The notes: a model not told the origin generated them from the letters alone. Shown: positions 41,445 through 51,214, counted from the first letter of the stretch. The stretch is DNA of 64,000 nucleotides from Christensenella sp. UBA7102 (GCA_002492415.1 DKYK01000038.1:77773-141772); one strand, 5' to 3'. Program-made: numbers and translations.

Positions 41445-42245
41445 ATGCCCTCTACCTATGCGCACTACCGCTTCGGCAAGCGCGTACTCGAACGCCTGGA
41501 TGGGGACGCGCGCCGCATCATCGAGCGCCATCGCGCGCTGTTTGACATCGGTCTGCACGGCCCCGACGTGCTGTTCCACTATCGAGCCTTTGCGCACAAC
41601 GCCGTCAACCGCCTGGGTCACCAGGCGCACACCTGGACGGGCCGCAGGTTCTTCGCGCAGGCGCTGCCCGCTGCCACGGACGACGAATCACGCGCCTACC
41701 TCTATGGCTTCCTGTGCCACTTTGCGCTGGACAGCGCCTGTCACGGCCTCATCGGGCGCACGGTCGCTAAAACCGGTATCGACCACAACCGTGTCGAGAG
41801 CGACTATGAGCGCGCCCTGATGCAGGCGGACGGCCTGCACCCCTCCCGCCATCTGCCCGCCGCGCACTTTTCCCCTTCCCGCCGCCTGGGGCAGGTCATC
41901 GCCGCCTTCTTCCCCGGCGTCAAGGGCGTCCAAGTCGAGCTGGCCGTACGCGCCATGAAGCGCAACATCAATCTTCTCGTCGCGCAGACCCCTCTCAAGC
42001 GCCGTATCATTCAAACCGTGCTGCGCATCGCGGGCCAATACGACGCGTTATACGGCCTGGTGGTGCCGGAACGACCGGTTCCCCGGCTTGCCGCCTGCAC
42101 ACAGGCGCTGCTGCAGTTGGGCGAGCAGGCGGAAGCAACCGCCGTGCGGCTCATCCGCTCCTGTGAAAACGGTACCCTGCTGCATGATGAGCAGCTGTTG
42201 TTGGATTTCAACGGACAAATTCATCCCAAGGAGGAACGTGCATGA
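41445..42245 (+). CDS. Zinc-dependent phospholipase C family protein
   Basis: The 266-residue protein has the PF00882-like pattern: STYAHYRFGKRV at the N-terminus, HGPDVLFHYR, LGHQAHTWTGRRFF and FLCHFALDSACHG, supplying several His and Asp metal ligands. Secreted members split phosphatidylcholine; this one has no signal peptide and is probably cytoplasmic, so its substrate may differ. The stop overlaps the next gene's start (ATGA). Confidence 0.85.
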   Translation: MPSTYAHYRFGKRVLERLDGDARRIIERHRALFDIGLHGPDVLFHYRAFAHNAVNRLGHQAHTWTGRRFFAQALPAATDDESRAYLYGFLCHFALDSACHGLIGRTVAKTGIDHNRVESDYERALMQADGLHPSRHLPAAHFSPSRRLGQVIAAFFPGVKGVQVELAVRAMKRNINLLVAQTPLKRRIIQTVLRIAGQYDALYGLVVPERPVPRLAACTQALLQLGEQAEATAVRLIRSCENGTLLHDEQLLLDFNGQIHPKEERA

Positions 42246-43504
42246 AGCTGACACGCCTGGAAAAACAATGGATCCTCTACGATGTGGGCAACTCGGCCTT
42301 TACCCTGCTGGTGACCACCATCGTGCCCATCTACTTCAACTATCTGGCCGGAAACGCCGGCATCTCCTCCGTGGACTACCTGGCCTTCTGGGGGTATGCC
42401 GCCTCTATCGTCACACTGCTGGTCGCCGTCAGCGGACCCATCTTCGGCACACTCGCGGATAATAAGGGGTTCAAGAAACCCATCTTTGTCATTTCGATTC
42501 TCATCGGCGCGGCGGGCTGCCTGGCGTTGGGGCTTGCCAAGCAGTGGCTGATCTTCCTGATCCTCTTCATCATCGCCAAATTCGGCTACTCGGCCAGCCT
42601 CATCTTCTACGATTCCATGCTCATTGACGTCACCACTGAGGACAAGATGGATACCGTCTCCTCTCAGGGCTACGCCTGGGGCTACATCGGCAGCTGCATC
42701 CCCTTTGCGCTGTGCCTGGTGCTCGTGCTCTCTGCCGATGCCATCGGCGTCACCATGGAGCTGGCGATGGGCCTTTCCTTCCTCATCGTCGCGGCCTGGT
42801 GGGTGCTGACCTCGCTTCCGCTGATTCGAAATTACAGGCAGACCCACTATGTCGAGCGCCAGAAGCACGCAGTGCGCCAGACCGTCTCCCGCCTTTGGCA
42901 CACGCTGCGAAGCCTTGGCAAGGACAAACAGGTGCTCTTTTTCCTCGTGGCTTTCTTTTTCTACATCGACGGCGTCTACACCATCATTGACATGGCCACC
43001 GCCTACGGCTCCGCGCTGGGGCTGGACAGCACGGGCCTTCTGCTGGCGCTGCTGGTAACGCAGATTGTCGCCTTCCCCTGCGCAATCCTGTTTGGCCGCC
43101 TGGCGCGCAAGGTCGCTGCGGAAAAGCTCATCACCGTCTGCATACTGGCCTACACCGGCATTGCTATCTTCGCGGTATTTCTGTCCACGCAATGGCAGTT
43201 CTGGGTCCTCGCGGTGTGCGTGGGCATGTTCCAAGGCGGCATCCAGGCGCTGTCGCGCTCGTATTTCGCCCGGATCATCCCTCCGGAAAAATCCGGAGAA
43301 TACTTTGGCCTGCTGGACATCTGCGGAAAAGGCGCGGCCTTTGTGGGTACCGGCATTGTCAGCGTCATCTCACAGCTGACCGGCGACATCAACAAGGGCG
43401 TGGGCGCCTTGGTGGTGTTGTTCGCGCTGGGCATCTTCTTCTTCCGCAAAGCCGTCTCCTGCGGCAGCAAGCGGCATAAATCCGATCACACCCTGTCAGC
43501 CTGA
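42242..43504 (+). CDS. UMF1/Atg22-like MFS transporter
   Basis: The 420-residue protein has twelve membrane segments and the UMF1-family markers YDVGNSAFTLLVTTIVPIYF, PIFGTLADNKGFKK, SSQGYAWGYIGSC and GGIQALSRSYFARIIPPEKSGEYFG. The fold is that of MFS exporters; eukaryotic Atg22 exports amino acids from vacuoles. It is coupled to the phospholipase-like gene by a 4-base overlap and lies 22 bases before the PHP gene. Substrate unknown. Confidence 0.9.
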   Translation: MKLTRLEKQWILYDVGNSAFTLLVTTIVPIYFNYLAGNAGISSVDYLAFWGYAASIVTLLVAVSGPIFGTLADNKGFKKPIFVISILIGAAGCLALGLAKQWLIFLILFIIAKFGYSASLIFYDSMLIDVTTEDKMDTVSSQGYAWGYIGSCIPFALCLVLVLSADAIGVTMELAMGLSFLIVAAWWVLTSLPLIRNYRQTHYVERQKHAVRQTVSRLWHTLRSLGKDKQVLFFLVAFFFYIDGVYTIIDMATAYGSALGLDSTGLLLALLVTQIVAFPCAILFGRLARKVAAEKLITVCILAYTGIAIFAVFLSTQWQFWVLAVCVGMFQGGIQALSRSYFARIIPPEKSGEYFGLLDICGKGAAFVGTGIVSVISQLTGDINKGVGALVVLFALGIFFFRKAVSCGSKRHKSDHTLSA

Positions 43505-43526
43505 ACAAGAGAGGCGTATAGGTTTC

Positions 43527-44552
43527 ATGAAACGCTATCTTCTGCCTGAAAGCGGCGCCTTTTACAAGGCCAATCTGCACTGCCATACCAATCTGTCCGA
43601 CGGTCATCTGTCTCCGGAGGAGGTCAAGCGCATCTACAAGGAACAGGGCTACTCTATCGTCGCCTACACCGACCATGACCTGTTCATTCCCCACCCGGAG
43701 CTCGCCGATCCTGATTTTCTCCCCCTGCACGCCATGGAGATGGAGATCAACGAGGAGACGCCGCTTGGCTGGGACCACGCGCGCAGCTGTCACCTGTGCT
43801 TCATCGCGCTCAAGAAGGATACCATGCTGCAGCCCTGCTGGCATCGCAGCAAATACCGCTTCGGCAACGCGCCGCAAAACGCCCGCCTCGCCCGCTTTGA
43901 CGAGTCTCTGCCCGATTACGAGCGCGCCTATACTCCTGAACGCATCAACGATCTCATCCGCACATGCCGCGAGCAGGGCTTTTTCGTCACCTACAACCAC
44001 CCCACCTGGTCGCTCGAGGGGTATGAGCAGTACATCCATCTTGAGGGCATGCAGGCCATGGAAATCTGCAATTACAGCTGTATGGTGATGGGCTATGAGG
44101 AGTACAATCCCCGCGTCTACGACGACCTGCTGCGCGCGGGCAAGCGTCTGTTCTGCATCGCCACCGACGACAACCATAACCACGGCACGCCCGGCACCCG
44201 CACCTGGGATTCCTTTGGCGGCTTCACCATGATCAAGGCCCCCTCCCTGCAGTACGAGGCCGTCACCGCCGCGCTGGAAAACGGAGACTTCTACGCTTCG
44301 CAGGGTCCGCTCATCCACGCGCTGTGGTTTGAGGACGGCATGGTGCACGTCGAGTGCTCTCCCGCCGATCGCATCAACCTGCACGTCGCCACCCGCCGCG
44401 ACCGCCTGCAGGCCGCAGAGCCCGGCGTCCCGCTGACCCATGCCGCCTTCGCCGTCCACCCCGACGACGGCTACTTCCGCATCACCGTCACCGATGCCAG
44501 CGGCCGCCACGCGGACACACGCGCCTACTTCCCCAACGCGTTCTTCGGCTGA
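43527..44552 (+). CDS. PHP-domain metallophosphoesterase
   Basis: The 341-residue protein has the PHP motifs: LHCHTNLSDG (His18, His20), AYTDHD, the mid-sequence YNHPTWS and the late IATDDNHN. PHP enzymes use two or three metals to split phosphate esters. The final third is a beta-rich part of unclear role (LWFEDGMVHVECS). The ATG follows GAGAGGCG. It is third in the operon; a shared lipid- or sugar-phosphate task is possible. Confidence 0.88.
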   Translation: MKRYLLPESGAFYKANLHCHTNLSDGHLSPEEVKRIYKEQGYSIVAYTDHDLFIPHPELADPDFLPLHAMEMEINEETPLGWDHARSCHLCFIALKKDTMLQPCWHRSKYRFGNAPQNARLARFDESLPDYERAYTPERINDLIRTCREQGFFVTYNHPTWSLEGYEQYIHLEGMQAMEICNYSCMVMGYEEYNPRVYDDLLRAGKRLFCIATDDNHNHGTPGTRTWDSFGGFTMIKAPSLQYEAVTAALENGDFYASQGPLIHALWFEDGMVHVECSPADRINLHVATRRDRLQAAEPGVPLTHAAFAVHPDDGYFRITVTDASGRHADTRAYFPNAFFG

Positions 44553-44570
44553 TCTCATCCGCTGCCGGCC

Positions 44571-44609
44571 AAAAAATCCGCCCTGTCCTCCCGACAGAGC
44601 GGATTTTTT
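44571..44609. terminator. Bidirectional terminator between the PHP and lipoprotein genes
   Basis: Stem AAAAAATCCGC/GCGGATTTTTT is extended inward by CTGTC/GACAG with a bulge. Confidence 0.8.
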
Positions 44610-44619
44610 CTCATTTCCC

Positions 44620-45216
44620 TCAATTCAACGCATCCGACAAAAACGTCACCGTCACGGCGTATACATTTTCGTAGCCGTACTGCAGATACTCCTCCGGCCT
44701 GAAGAAGTAATCCGTGGTATACGTCACAATCTCCTTCTGTCCGGTGAGCACCTGCACAGCCAGCGGCACCTCCTGGCCCGCGCCGAACCGCATCTCCCCT
44801 TCCAGCAGCGACGTCGCAATATTCTGCCCGACCCGCCCGTTCTCGGGGTATGTGTTCCGGATGGCGCTCGTGCCGTGCTCATCCTGTATGGCCACGCGAA
44901 TCTCGTCATGCGCCGGATCCAGCGTCAAAGCGATGCGCCCCGTGCCGGTCACCGCAAAGCTGCCGCCGCCAAAGGCCTCCCACTCTCCCTTCGCGCCCAG
45001 CTCATAGCGCTCCACGCGCACAGTTTTGATGCTGTCATCCAATGCAAAATCAAATATTGCGGTTTTCCCACCGCCCAGCAGCGACATCACATCCCGCTCT
45101 TCCTGCGTAAGTTCTGCCTTTTTGAGCGTCAGCGTCGCATTCGGCGCCGAAGGCGCGCAGGCGCATACCAGCGCCGCAAGCAGCAGGGCCAGCGCTGCGC
45201 ACAGCAGCTTCTTCAT
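44620..45216 (-). CDS. Putative lipoprotein of unknown function
   Basis: The 198-residue protein begins MKKLLCAALALLLAALVCACAPSAP, a lipoprotein signal with the modified Cys probably at 20. The rest is beta-rich with no family I recognise; a C-terminal YGYENVYAVTVTFLSD end suggests an Ig-like fold. The start follows AAGGAGG. It is not obviously part of the germination operon, which starts 4 kb upstream on the same strand, but it lies right after gerC and could be its last gene. Confidence 0.65.
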   Translation of the reverse strand: MKKLLCAALALLLAALVCACAPSAPNATLTLKKAELTQEERDVMSLLGGGKTAIFDFALDDSIKTVRVERYELGAKGEWEAFGGGSFAVTGTGRIALTLDPAHDEIRVAIQDEHGTSAIRNTYPENGRVGQNIATSLLEGEMRFGAGQEVPLAVQVLTGQKEIVTYTTDYFFRPEEYLQYGYENVYAVTVTFLSDALN

Positions 45217-45295
45217 TCCGAAAATCCTCCTTGTAATGCCAAATCTTTCCACTGCTGCTATTTTAGCATAAGCCCATCGTCGCGTAAAGCGCCTT

Positions 45296-46414
45296 TCACT
45301 TCACTTCCACGGTAAAACAGGCGCGCTGATAGAGCGTCTGCCAGTCCATCGCTTTCCAGTCTGCGATGGTCAGCGCGCGCATGCGCGCCCGGTCCGCAAT
45401 GCCCACCGGATCCATCCCGTGCTGCTGCAGCTTCAGCAGCAGCGCCAGCACGTCTTGCTGCAGCTGCTCCGTGTACCGCCCCGCCTCCGCTTCCTCGCAG
45501 CGCACGTACAGTCCGATGTTCACCACTGGCGTCTCTTCATCCATCTTCACTCGGATCGAGGGCGTCTGTGGAAAGTTCAGCGTCGCCGTCTCGCCCTCCA
45601 CCGTCAGCTCCATCCTGCGCAGATAGCCCGTCAGCAGGTCGAACAGCTGCGTCTCATACCCGTCCAGATAGAGCAGCTGTTCCTCCTCCAGCACCGCGCT
45701 GCCGCACAAGTCCACCTTATCCACGGCGTTTCTAGGCAATTCTCCCGCCAGATATGCTGTGTGCTGCACTCCTGCCGGCGGAGGCGTATCAATGTATTGC
45801 ATCACGTTTACACCCGCCAGCACTGCCACCGCGCTCAGTTCCGGGTTGGACAGGCCGTAGTAGAACCGGTTCAGCGGCGCAAACGGGATCACACCCAGCT
45901 CGAGCAGCACCCCGTTTTGCGCTGCCTGCGATTTGGACAGCCGCGCGCCAAAGAGCGGAATTTTTTCCATCAACACGTCCTCCGCGCGCCCCGTGGTCAG
46001 GTAGACCGACGCCGCAGGGCGCGCTTCATAGCTCCCCATCAGCGCCGTCATGCTCTCGTTCAGCAGATCCCACTGTCCCGCCAGCGATTCCGATAGATAT
46101 ACGCCCCGAAGCTGCAGCAGGCTCACCTGCCGCGGCGTCGCCATGCTCAGCAATTCCATGCACGCCGTCAGGCTCTCGCCCTCCACCTGCTCGATGAGAT
46201 ATCCGTTCCGGTCCAGCGCGTCTCCGCTCTCGTCTGGCTCCTTCCCCACCGGCGTGATGCGCGGGTATTGCACCGTCAGCCGCAGCGCCGCGCCATTCCC
46301 TGTGTCCAGCGCCAGATTAATGGCAAAAATTCTGTTGCCCAGGTCCGCAGCATCGTAGCAACCATTCAGCAGCAAAAGCGCCGCCAGCAGCCCCAGTGCG
46401 AGCACCCTACGCAT
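45296..46414 (-). CDS. Spore germination lipoprotein, Ger(x)C family
   Basis: The 372-residue protein has a lipoprotein signal (LLLNGC, Cys19) followed by CYDAADLGNRIFAINLALD, the usual start of GerAC/GerKC, and ends with a GerC C-terminal domain (VNIGLYVRCEEAEAG, ALLLKLQQHGMDPVGI). GerC subunits sit on the outer face of the spore inner membrane and are needed for nutrient germinant sensing. It overlaps the B subunit gene by 8 bases. Confidence 0.93.
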   Translation of the reverse strand: MRRVLALGLLAALLLLNGCYDAADLGNRIFAINLALDTGNGAALRLTVQYPRITPVGKEPDESGDALDRNGYLIEQVEGESLTACMELLSMATPRQVSLLQLRGVYLSESLAGQWDLLNESMTALMGSYEARPAASVYLTTGRAEDVLMEKIPLFGARLSKSQAAQNGVLLELGVIPFAPLNRFYYGLSNPELSAVAVLAGVNVMQYIDTPPPAGVQHTAYLAGELPRNAVDKVDLCGSAVLEEEQLLYLDGYETQLFDLLTGYLRRMELTVEGETATLNFPQTPSIRVKMDEETPVVNIGLYVRCEEAEAGRYTEQLQQDVLALLLKLQQHGMDPVGIADRARMRALTIADWKAMDWQTLYQRACFTVEVK

Positions 46415-47480
46415 TCTGCCGCGCCTCCCTTCTCAGCCTTCTCTCCTGCATTCTGCCGGCGACCATCGGGATGAGCAGCGGAATCAGCAGCAGCGCCTGC
46501 ACGTTGGTCTGTAACAGCACGCGCACCCACGCAGGGCTCACGTCAACATCCCGAAAGGCCAGCAGCGCCATTCCCGCCACCCCGACGCATACCAATGCCC
46601 CGGGATGCCGCACGGACAGTGCGACCTGCGCGCTGCGCACCGCATAGCCCAGCCCAGCGCCCGCTGATGCCAGCAGCAGCGGTAGCCATACAAACACGAA
46701 CAGCGACTGCGCCCGCTGGAACGCGTAGCTCAGTCCGCCCGCTATGCTCAGCCAGTGCAGGGAATAAGACACATCCGTCGCCGACCCATTGGGAAACAGC
46801 AGCGCAAAAAACAGGTAGCCCACCGTGCAGATCCCCGTTGCCGCCAGACAGGCCCGCATTCCCGTGCGCACAGGGTTGCGGAGCTGTGGGCGATCGATCC
46901 ACAGCATGGGCAGCCACGCCCCCGCCGACAACGCCGAAAGCGCCGTCTTACCAATCGCCTGAGGTCCGCCGCCCAGCACTGGGAACAAATTATATACGTT
47001 AAACTGATTCCACACCGATAGCAGCAGCACCAGCAGATACAGCGCCAAAAACACCGGCCCCAGCAGCTTCACCGCCCGGCTCACCGATGCGGTGCCCAGC
47101 ATGCCCACCGACAGCAGCAGCGGCAGCAAATAGAGCAGCGCGCACCATCTGGGCGTCTTGGGCAGCAGCGTCAGCGACAGCATGCTCAGCGCGTCGCGCA
47201 GCGCCGTGGAGGCCAGCAGCAGAAAGAGCGCCGCCGCCACAAGCGCAAAGGGTTTCATGCCCTTTTGCACTGCGCACACCGTCAGCAGTCCCCGCTCAGG
47301 CGCAAGCGCGCAGCTCACCGCCGCCAGCCCCGTCAGCGCCAGCCCTGCCGGCAGGATCGCCAGGTACACCGCGTTGCCGCAGGCGTCTACAAATCCCGCT
47401 GCCGTGGAGGAAAACCATTGTACCGCCAGCAGCTTGGCCAGCAGCGACGTCATCTCGCCGGATCGAATTCCGTACTTCAT
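46407..47480 (-). CDS. Spore germination permease, GerAB/GerKB type
   Basis: The 357-residue protein has ten membrane helices of the APC-type spore germination permease family (MKYGIRSGEMTSLLAKLL, SVWNQFNVYNLFPVLGGGP). In germinant receptors this subunit binds the amino acid or sugar germinant. The ATG overlaps the A subunit stop (ATGA). The start at 47480 is supported by GGGAGGAGG; a longer frame upstream is not real. Confidence 0.93.
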   Translation of the reverse strand: MKYGIRSGEMTSLLAKLLAVQWFSSTAAGFVDACGNAVYLAILPAGLALTGLAAVSCALAPERGLLTVCAVQKGMKPFALVAAALFLLLASTALRDALSMLSLTLLPKTPRWCALLYLLPLLLSVGMLGTASVSRAVKLLGPVFLALYLLVLLLSVWNQFNVYNLFPVLGGGPQAIGKTALSALSAGAWLPMLWIDRPQLRNPVRTGMRACLAATGICTVGYLFFALLFPNGSATDVSYSLHWLSIAGGLSYAFQRAQSLFVFVWLPLLLASAGAGLGYAVRSAQVALSVRHPGALVCVGVAGMALLAFRDVDVSPAWVRVLLQTNVQALLLIPLLIPMVAGRMQERRLRREARQNA

Positions 47481-48976
47481 ACCCGTCCTCCTCCCTTCTC
47501 CCAACCGCGCGGGTCGTGCGGGGACGCTCCCGTCTCGGGCCGCGCCATGCCCGGCCTGCGCGTCTGTCTGCGCACGGACAAGCGCACAAACAGGTCTGCG
47601 TTGTGCCGCATTCCCGGCGCAATAGGCGCAAAATACGGCGTGCCGAAGCTGTCCATCGCCGCGCAGGAGCAAATCAGGCCGAACATCATCAAGGCAATGC
47701 CCGCAAATCCCGCCACAGTGGATATCGCCACCAGCGCCAGGCGCACGATGCGCACCGCCAGAGACAGCGGATAGCTGGGCACTGCGAACAGCCCCAAACC
47801 CGCCACCGACACCACGATGATGAGCATGGGGGAGATCAGGTTTGCGCTGACCGCCGCCTGGCCCAGCACCAGCCCGCCCACGATGCCCAGCGTCGATCCC
47901 ATGCTTCCCGGCATGCGCAGACTTGCCTCGTTGATCAGATCAAACACAAAGTCCATCAGCACCAATTCCAGCGTCACCGACAGCGGCACCAGCGTGTAGC
48001 CTTCCAGCAGCGAAGTCAGCAGATCGGCGGGCAGCAGATCCTCGTGAAAGAGTAACAGGGAGTTGTACACCGCAGGCAGCAGCAGCGCCAAAAAGAATCC
48101 CAGGATCCGCACCACGCGCATAAACGACCCGTACTGCCAGCGCAGAGCATGGTCGTCCGGCGTGTGCAAAAAGGTCAGAAACGTCGCCGGAGCGGACAGC
48201 ACATATGGCGCGTTGTCGCACAGGATCACCACCATGCCGTCGGTCAGGAAGGAGGCCGCGCGGTCCGGGCGCTCGGTCTGCAGCATCTGCGGCAGCAGCT
48301 TGCCCGGCCGGTCCTCGATCAGCTGCTCCAGTTGTCCGATGGACAGCAGTTTGTCCACATCGATGCCGTCCAGCCTTCTGCGCGCCTCCGCCACCAGCTG
48401 TTCGCTCGCCACGCCCTTGATATATGCCAACGCCACCTTTGTGTGCGACGTATGCCCCACCTGCCGCATCTCCGCCACAAAATCGGGCGTGCGCAGCGTG
48501 CGGTGCAGCAGCGTCAGATTGGTTCGGATGGATTCATTGAATGCCTCGTGCGGCGCAGACACCGTGTTCTCCGTCAGCGGCTGGTTTACCCCGCGCGTAT
48601 CATACCCCTGTGTCTCGGCCAGTATCGCCTCGGGACTGCCGTCGCACAGCACAGCGCAGTTTCCGTCCAATATGAATTCCGCCACGCGCTGTTCCTCGTC
48701 CGTCAACTCGCCTGTGCCGGTGGGCAGCACCTTCTCCATCAGCACGCGGCTGCGCGCCTCGGGCTGCGTCCCCCCAAAGGGTCGCATGTTCAGCAGCGGC
48801 CGCAGGATCATATCCTCAATGTTTTTGCGCTCGGCCATGCCGTCCACATAGACCACCGCCATGCGCACCCCGCCCGGCGCGCATTCGCGTACCACAAAAT
48901 CCGCATTCTCCGGCGCATGAAACCGCCGTCGCAGCGCATCAAGATTTTCATCCAGCGCGCAGGAAAGCTTCCACAT
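47477..48976 (-). CDS. Spore germination protein, GerAA/GerKA type
   Basis: The 499-residue A subunit has a cytosolic N-terminal half (NRTNLTL-type helices, VAYIKG-like ALAYIKGVAS) and a membrane half with PAVYNSLLLFHEDLLP, LMDFVFDLINEASLRMPGSMGSTLGIVGGLVLGQAAV and the C-terminal segment ending with Pro/Arg. The A, B, C order on one strand is the classical germinant receptor operon. The ATG at 48976 follows GAGGAGGTG. The germinant cannot be inferred. Confidence 0.94.
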   Translation of the reverse strand: MWKLSCALDENLDALRRRFHAPENADFVVRECAPGGVRMAVVYVDGMAERKNIEDMILRPLLNMRPFGGTQPEARSRVLMEKVLPTGTGELTDEEQRVAEFILDGNCAVLCDGSPEAILAETQGYDTRGVNQPLTENTVSAPHEAFNESIRTNLTLLHRTLRTPDFVAEMRQVGHTSHTKVALAYIKGVASEQLVAEARRRLDGIDVDKLLSIGQLEQLIEDRPGKLLPQMLQTERPDRAASFLTDGMVVILCDNAPYVLSAPATFLTFLHTPDDHALRWQYGSFMRVVRILGFFLALLLPAVYNSLLLFHEDLLPADLLTSLLEGYTLVPLSVTLELVLMDFVFDLINEASLRMPGSMGSTLGIVGGLVLGQAAVSANLISPMLIIVVSVAGLGLFAVPSYPLSLAVRIVRLALVAISTVAGFAGIALMMFGLICSCAAMDSFGTPYFAPIAPGMRHNADLFVRLSVRRQTRRPGMARPETGASPHDPRGWEKGGGRV

Positions 48977-49149
48977 CAGGGCTGCACCTCCTCGTTTTCC
49001 CTTATTATGGATGCCGCCTCGATCTTTTATGTGTCCTATGCAAAACCCCATTCTTCCCCACATGCATCGCCCTTGAAACTTACGCTGCGCCTCCTTCGTT
49101 TCTCTACCGTGCGCATAGCCGGAAAACCTTTCCACAGGAGGATCCATAA

Positions 49150-49785
49150 ATGATAAAGTATACGCTCATCGACTTGGCAAGCATCGCAGTTTTTGCGCTG
49201 CCGTCTGCCTGGCTGCTCATGGCTCTGTGCAAAAATAAAAGTGTAAAAAGATATTTCTGGATTAGTATCTTTATGGTCTATCTGTGCGGCCTGGCCGACG
49301 TGGTCGGACTTCCTTCTCTTTCGCATCTGACCTGGGAGCCGACCGTCAATTTCGTCCCGTTCAGCTCCGAGCGGGATGCCCGATACTTTCTCCAGCTCGG
49401 GCTGAACGCCCTGTTGTTCGTTCCCCTTGGCTTTTTGCTCCCCATTCTCTGGAGGCGGTACCGGTCGTGGAAAAGGATCGCGCTTATAGGCTTTCTCATC
49501 TCTCTTTCCATTGAAATTCTCCAGCTGTTTTCCTTCCGGTTCACCGATGTGGACGATTTGATTCTAAACATCTTCGGCGCTTTCATCGGATACAGCGTCG
49601 CCTGGTGTTGTTTCCATAAAAGTTGGGACAGAGCGTGCCCCAGCGGCGTCGGCAGAGTACGCGATCTTCCGGAGCTTCTGCTCCTGCTGGCCATCCCGCT
49701 GCTCGTCGTGTTCTTCCTCCGCGCGCCGTTTACCGAGTGGCTGTACAGCCTGCCGCTGTTCGCGTCCCCTGTTTTGCCCGGATAA
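49150..49785 (+). CDS. VanZ family membrane protein
   Basis: The 211-residue protein has five membrane helices with the VanZ-like core VNFVPFSSERDARYFLQLGLNALLFVPLGFLLPIL and SIEILQLFSFRFTDVDDLILNIFGAFIGY. VanZ was named for weak teicoplanin resistance; most homologs have unknown roles. The ATG follows CAGGAGG by ten bases. It is divergent from the germination operon. Confidence 0.88.
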   Translation: MIKYTLIDLASIAVFALPSAWLLMALCKNKSVKRYFWISIFMVYLCGLADVVGLPSLSHLTWEPTVNFVPFSSERDARYFLQLGLNALLFVPLGFLLPILWRRYRSWKRIALIGFLISLSIEILQLFSFRFTDVDDLILNIFGAFIGYSVAWCCFHKSWDRACPSGVGRVRDLPELLLLLAIPLLVVFFLRAPFTEWLYSLPLFASPVLPG

Positions 49786-49791
49786 AAAAAC

Positions 49792-49829
49792 AGCAAGCCT
49801 GCGCAGAATCATTTCTGTGCAGGCTTGCT
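49792..49829. terminator. Bidirectional terminator after vanZ
   Basis: A 17-bp stem (49792-49808 with 49813-49829, one G-T pair) with a 4-base loop and flanking A and T runs. Confidence 0.85.
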
Positions 49830-49843
49830 TTCTGTCCGTTTAT

Positions 49844-50773
49844 CTACCGGGGCGCTATCTTTGACGCTATCAGTTCCATATGTCTTTGATCCGTTCCGCA
49901 GCATCCTCCCCAGATCTGCAGGTTTCCCACCTCTCGCAGCTTCATCATCTCCTCCGCAAACTCTTCCGGCTCAGAACACCGCAGCTCGGCGGCGGCGTCC
50001 AGCTCCGCATACGAAAGCGTGGAAGTATTGGCCTAAATTCCCTTGAAGCGCTCCCGCACAATGTCCACGCGGTTGCATGGCTGCAGCAACGCCTTCCGCA
50101 GGATGGCCGGATGCACACAGTTTGTCATATAGCATACCGGATGGTTTTTCGTCTCACCGTCAATATACGCAATGGCATCCGCAATGGTCGTGCCATCGAT
50201 CAGTTTCCCGTTCTGCTGAATCGTAAAGCTGATGATATAGGGCAATTCCGTCGAATCCACCGCTCTTGCCAGCCCCGCAGCCTCATCTGCGGTGGGCATG
50301 ATGCCCGCATACAGAAAATCCGCCTCTGCTTTCCAGAACCGCTCCACCGTCCACTTGTGGAATTCCTCCGCATCTTCTTCTGACAGACAACCCTCCCCCG
50401 TATAGGCGTCCCCTCTGCAGCCCATCAGTCCGCCCGCATACATCTCAATCCCGCTTTCCGCCTGTATGCCCTGGAGAAAGCGGACGTTGTCACAAATGAT
50501 GCGGTCCGTGAATCCGGACGCACCCACGCGTTCGGAATTGACCCTTCTGGTCGGCGTCGTCGCCAGCAGCGGAAGCCCATGCCTTCTGGCAATATCGATA
50601 TATTGCCGCCATAGCTCCGACAGCGCGCCCCTTCCCTGCGCCGTATAGACTAAGCTCGCCATCGCAACGGACGCATCGAACTGCAGCCCATATTTCCTCT
50701 TCAGGCGCTCGCCCAACGCGCCTTCCATCAATAGGTTTGGATTCCTGTTCATGCACTCTGTAACGCTCATCAT
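49844..50773 (-). pseudogene. Homocysteine S-methyltransferase family gene interrupted by one in-frame TAG
   Basis: Reading through gives a 309-codon frame of normal family length. The N-terminal part (MEGALGERLKRKYGL, ATTPTRRVNSERVG, AGLMGCRGDAYTG, YMTNCVHP) is intact to residue 246; then a TAG at 50033-50035 sits where GIQANTS would be expected, and the C-terminus continues in frame with ELDAAAELRCSEPEEFAEEM and the zinc-binding GGCCGTDQRH. The enzyme needs both the Asn-Cys and Gly-Gly-Cys-Cys ligands, so the truncated product should be inactive. A single C-to-T change explains it. TAG is a normal stop elsewhere here, so recoding is unlikely. Confidence 0.85.
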
Positions 50774-50779
50774 TTCTCC

Positions 50780-51214
50780 TCACACGGAATGCTGCTCCAG
50801 CAGCTCCAACGCCTTGTCCACGCTGCCTCGCGCGTCGTAGTCCTCAGGGTACTTCACCCCCGCCGCCATCGCGCGCTCCAGTGTCTGTGTGTAACAGGCC
50901 GCGCCGTGCCGATGTATGAACAGCGCCGTCGCCTTGCATACGTACTCGTTCTCCACGCCGTAATACCCCTTTTTGCAGCCCTCCAGCTCCGGGCAGTCGC
51001 AGCAGCCGTACAGCCCGCGTTCTTGAGCGCACTTCACCTGCGGGCACACGCCATCCTCCGAAATCGTCGCAAATGAGCAGATGTTGAACCCGCTTCGGCA
51101 CCCGCCGCACCACGTCGTGAACTTGCAGTGCGCACAGTGATGTCCGCACACGCTCACTGGGTCGTGCGCTGCCCGTTCCCGCGCCGCGCGTTCCACTTTC
51201 TCCTGCTCCATCAT
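50780..51214 (-). CDS. DUF3795 protein
   Basis: The 144-residue protein has the DUF3795 cysteine pattern: CGHHCAHCKFTTWCGGC, CSFATISEDGVCPQVKCAQERGLYGCCDCPELEGCKKGYY, likely a zinc or iron-sulphur module. Start either 51214 or 51211; both ATGs follow a G-rich site. It ends 7 bases before the homocysteine methyltransferase gene and starts 16 bases after the AraC regulator gene. Function unknown. Confidence 0.8.
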   Translation of the reverse strand: MMEQEKVERAARERAAHDPVSVCGHHCAHCKFTTWCGGCRSGFNICSFATISEDGVCPQVKCAQERGLYGCCDCPELEGCKKGYYGVENEYVCKATALFIHRHGAACYTQTLERAMAAGVKYPEDYDARGSVDKALELLEQHSV

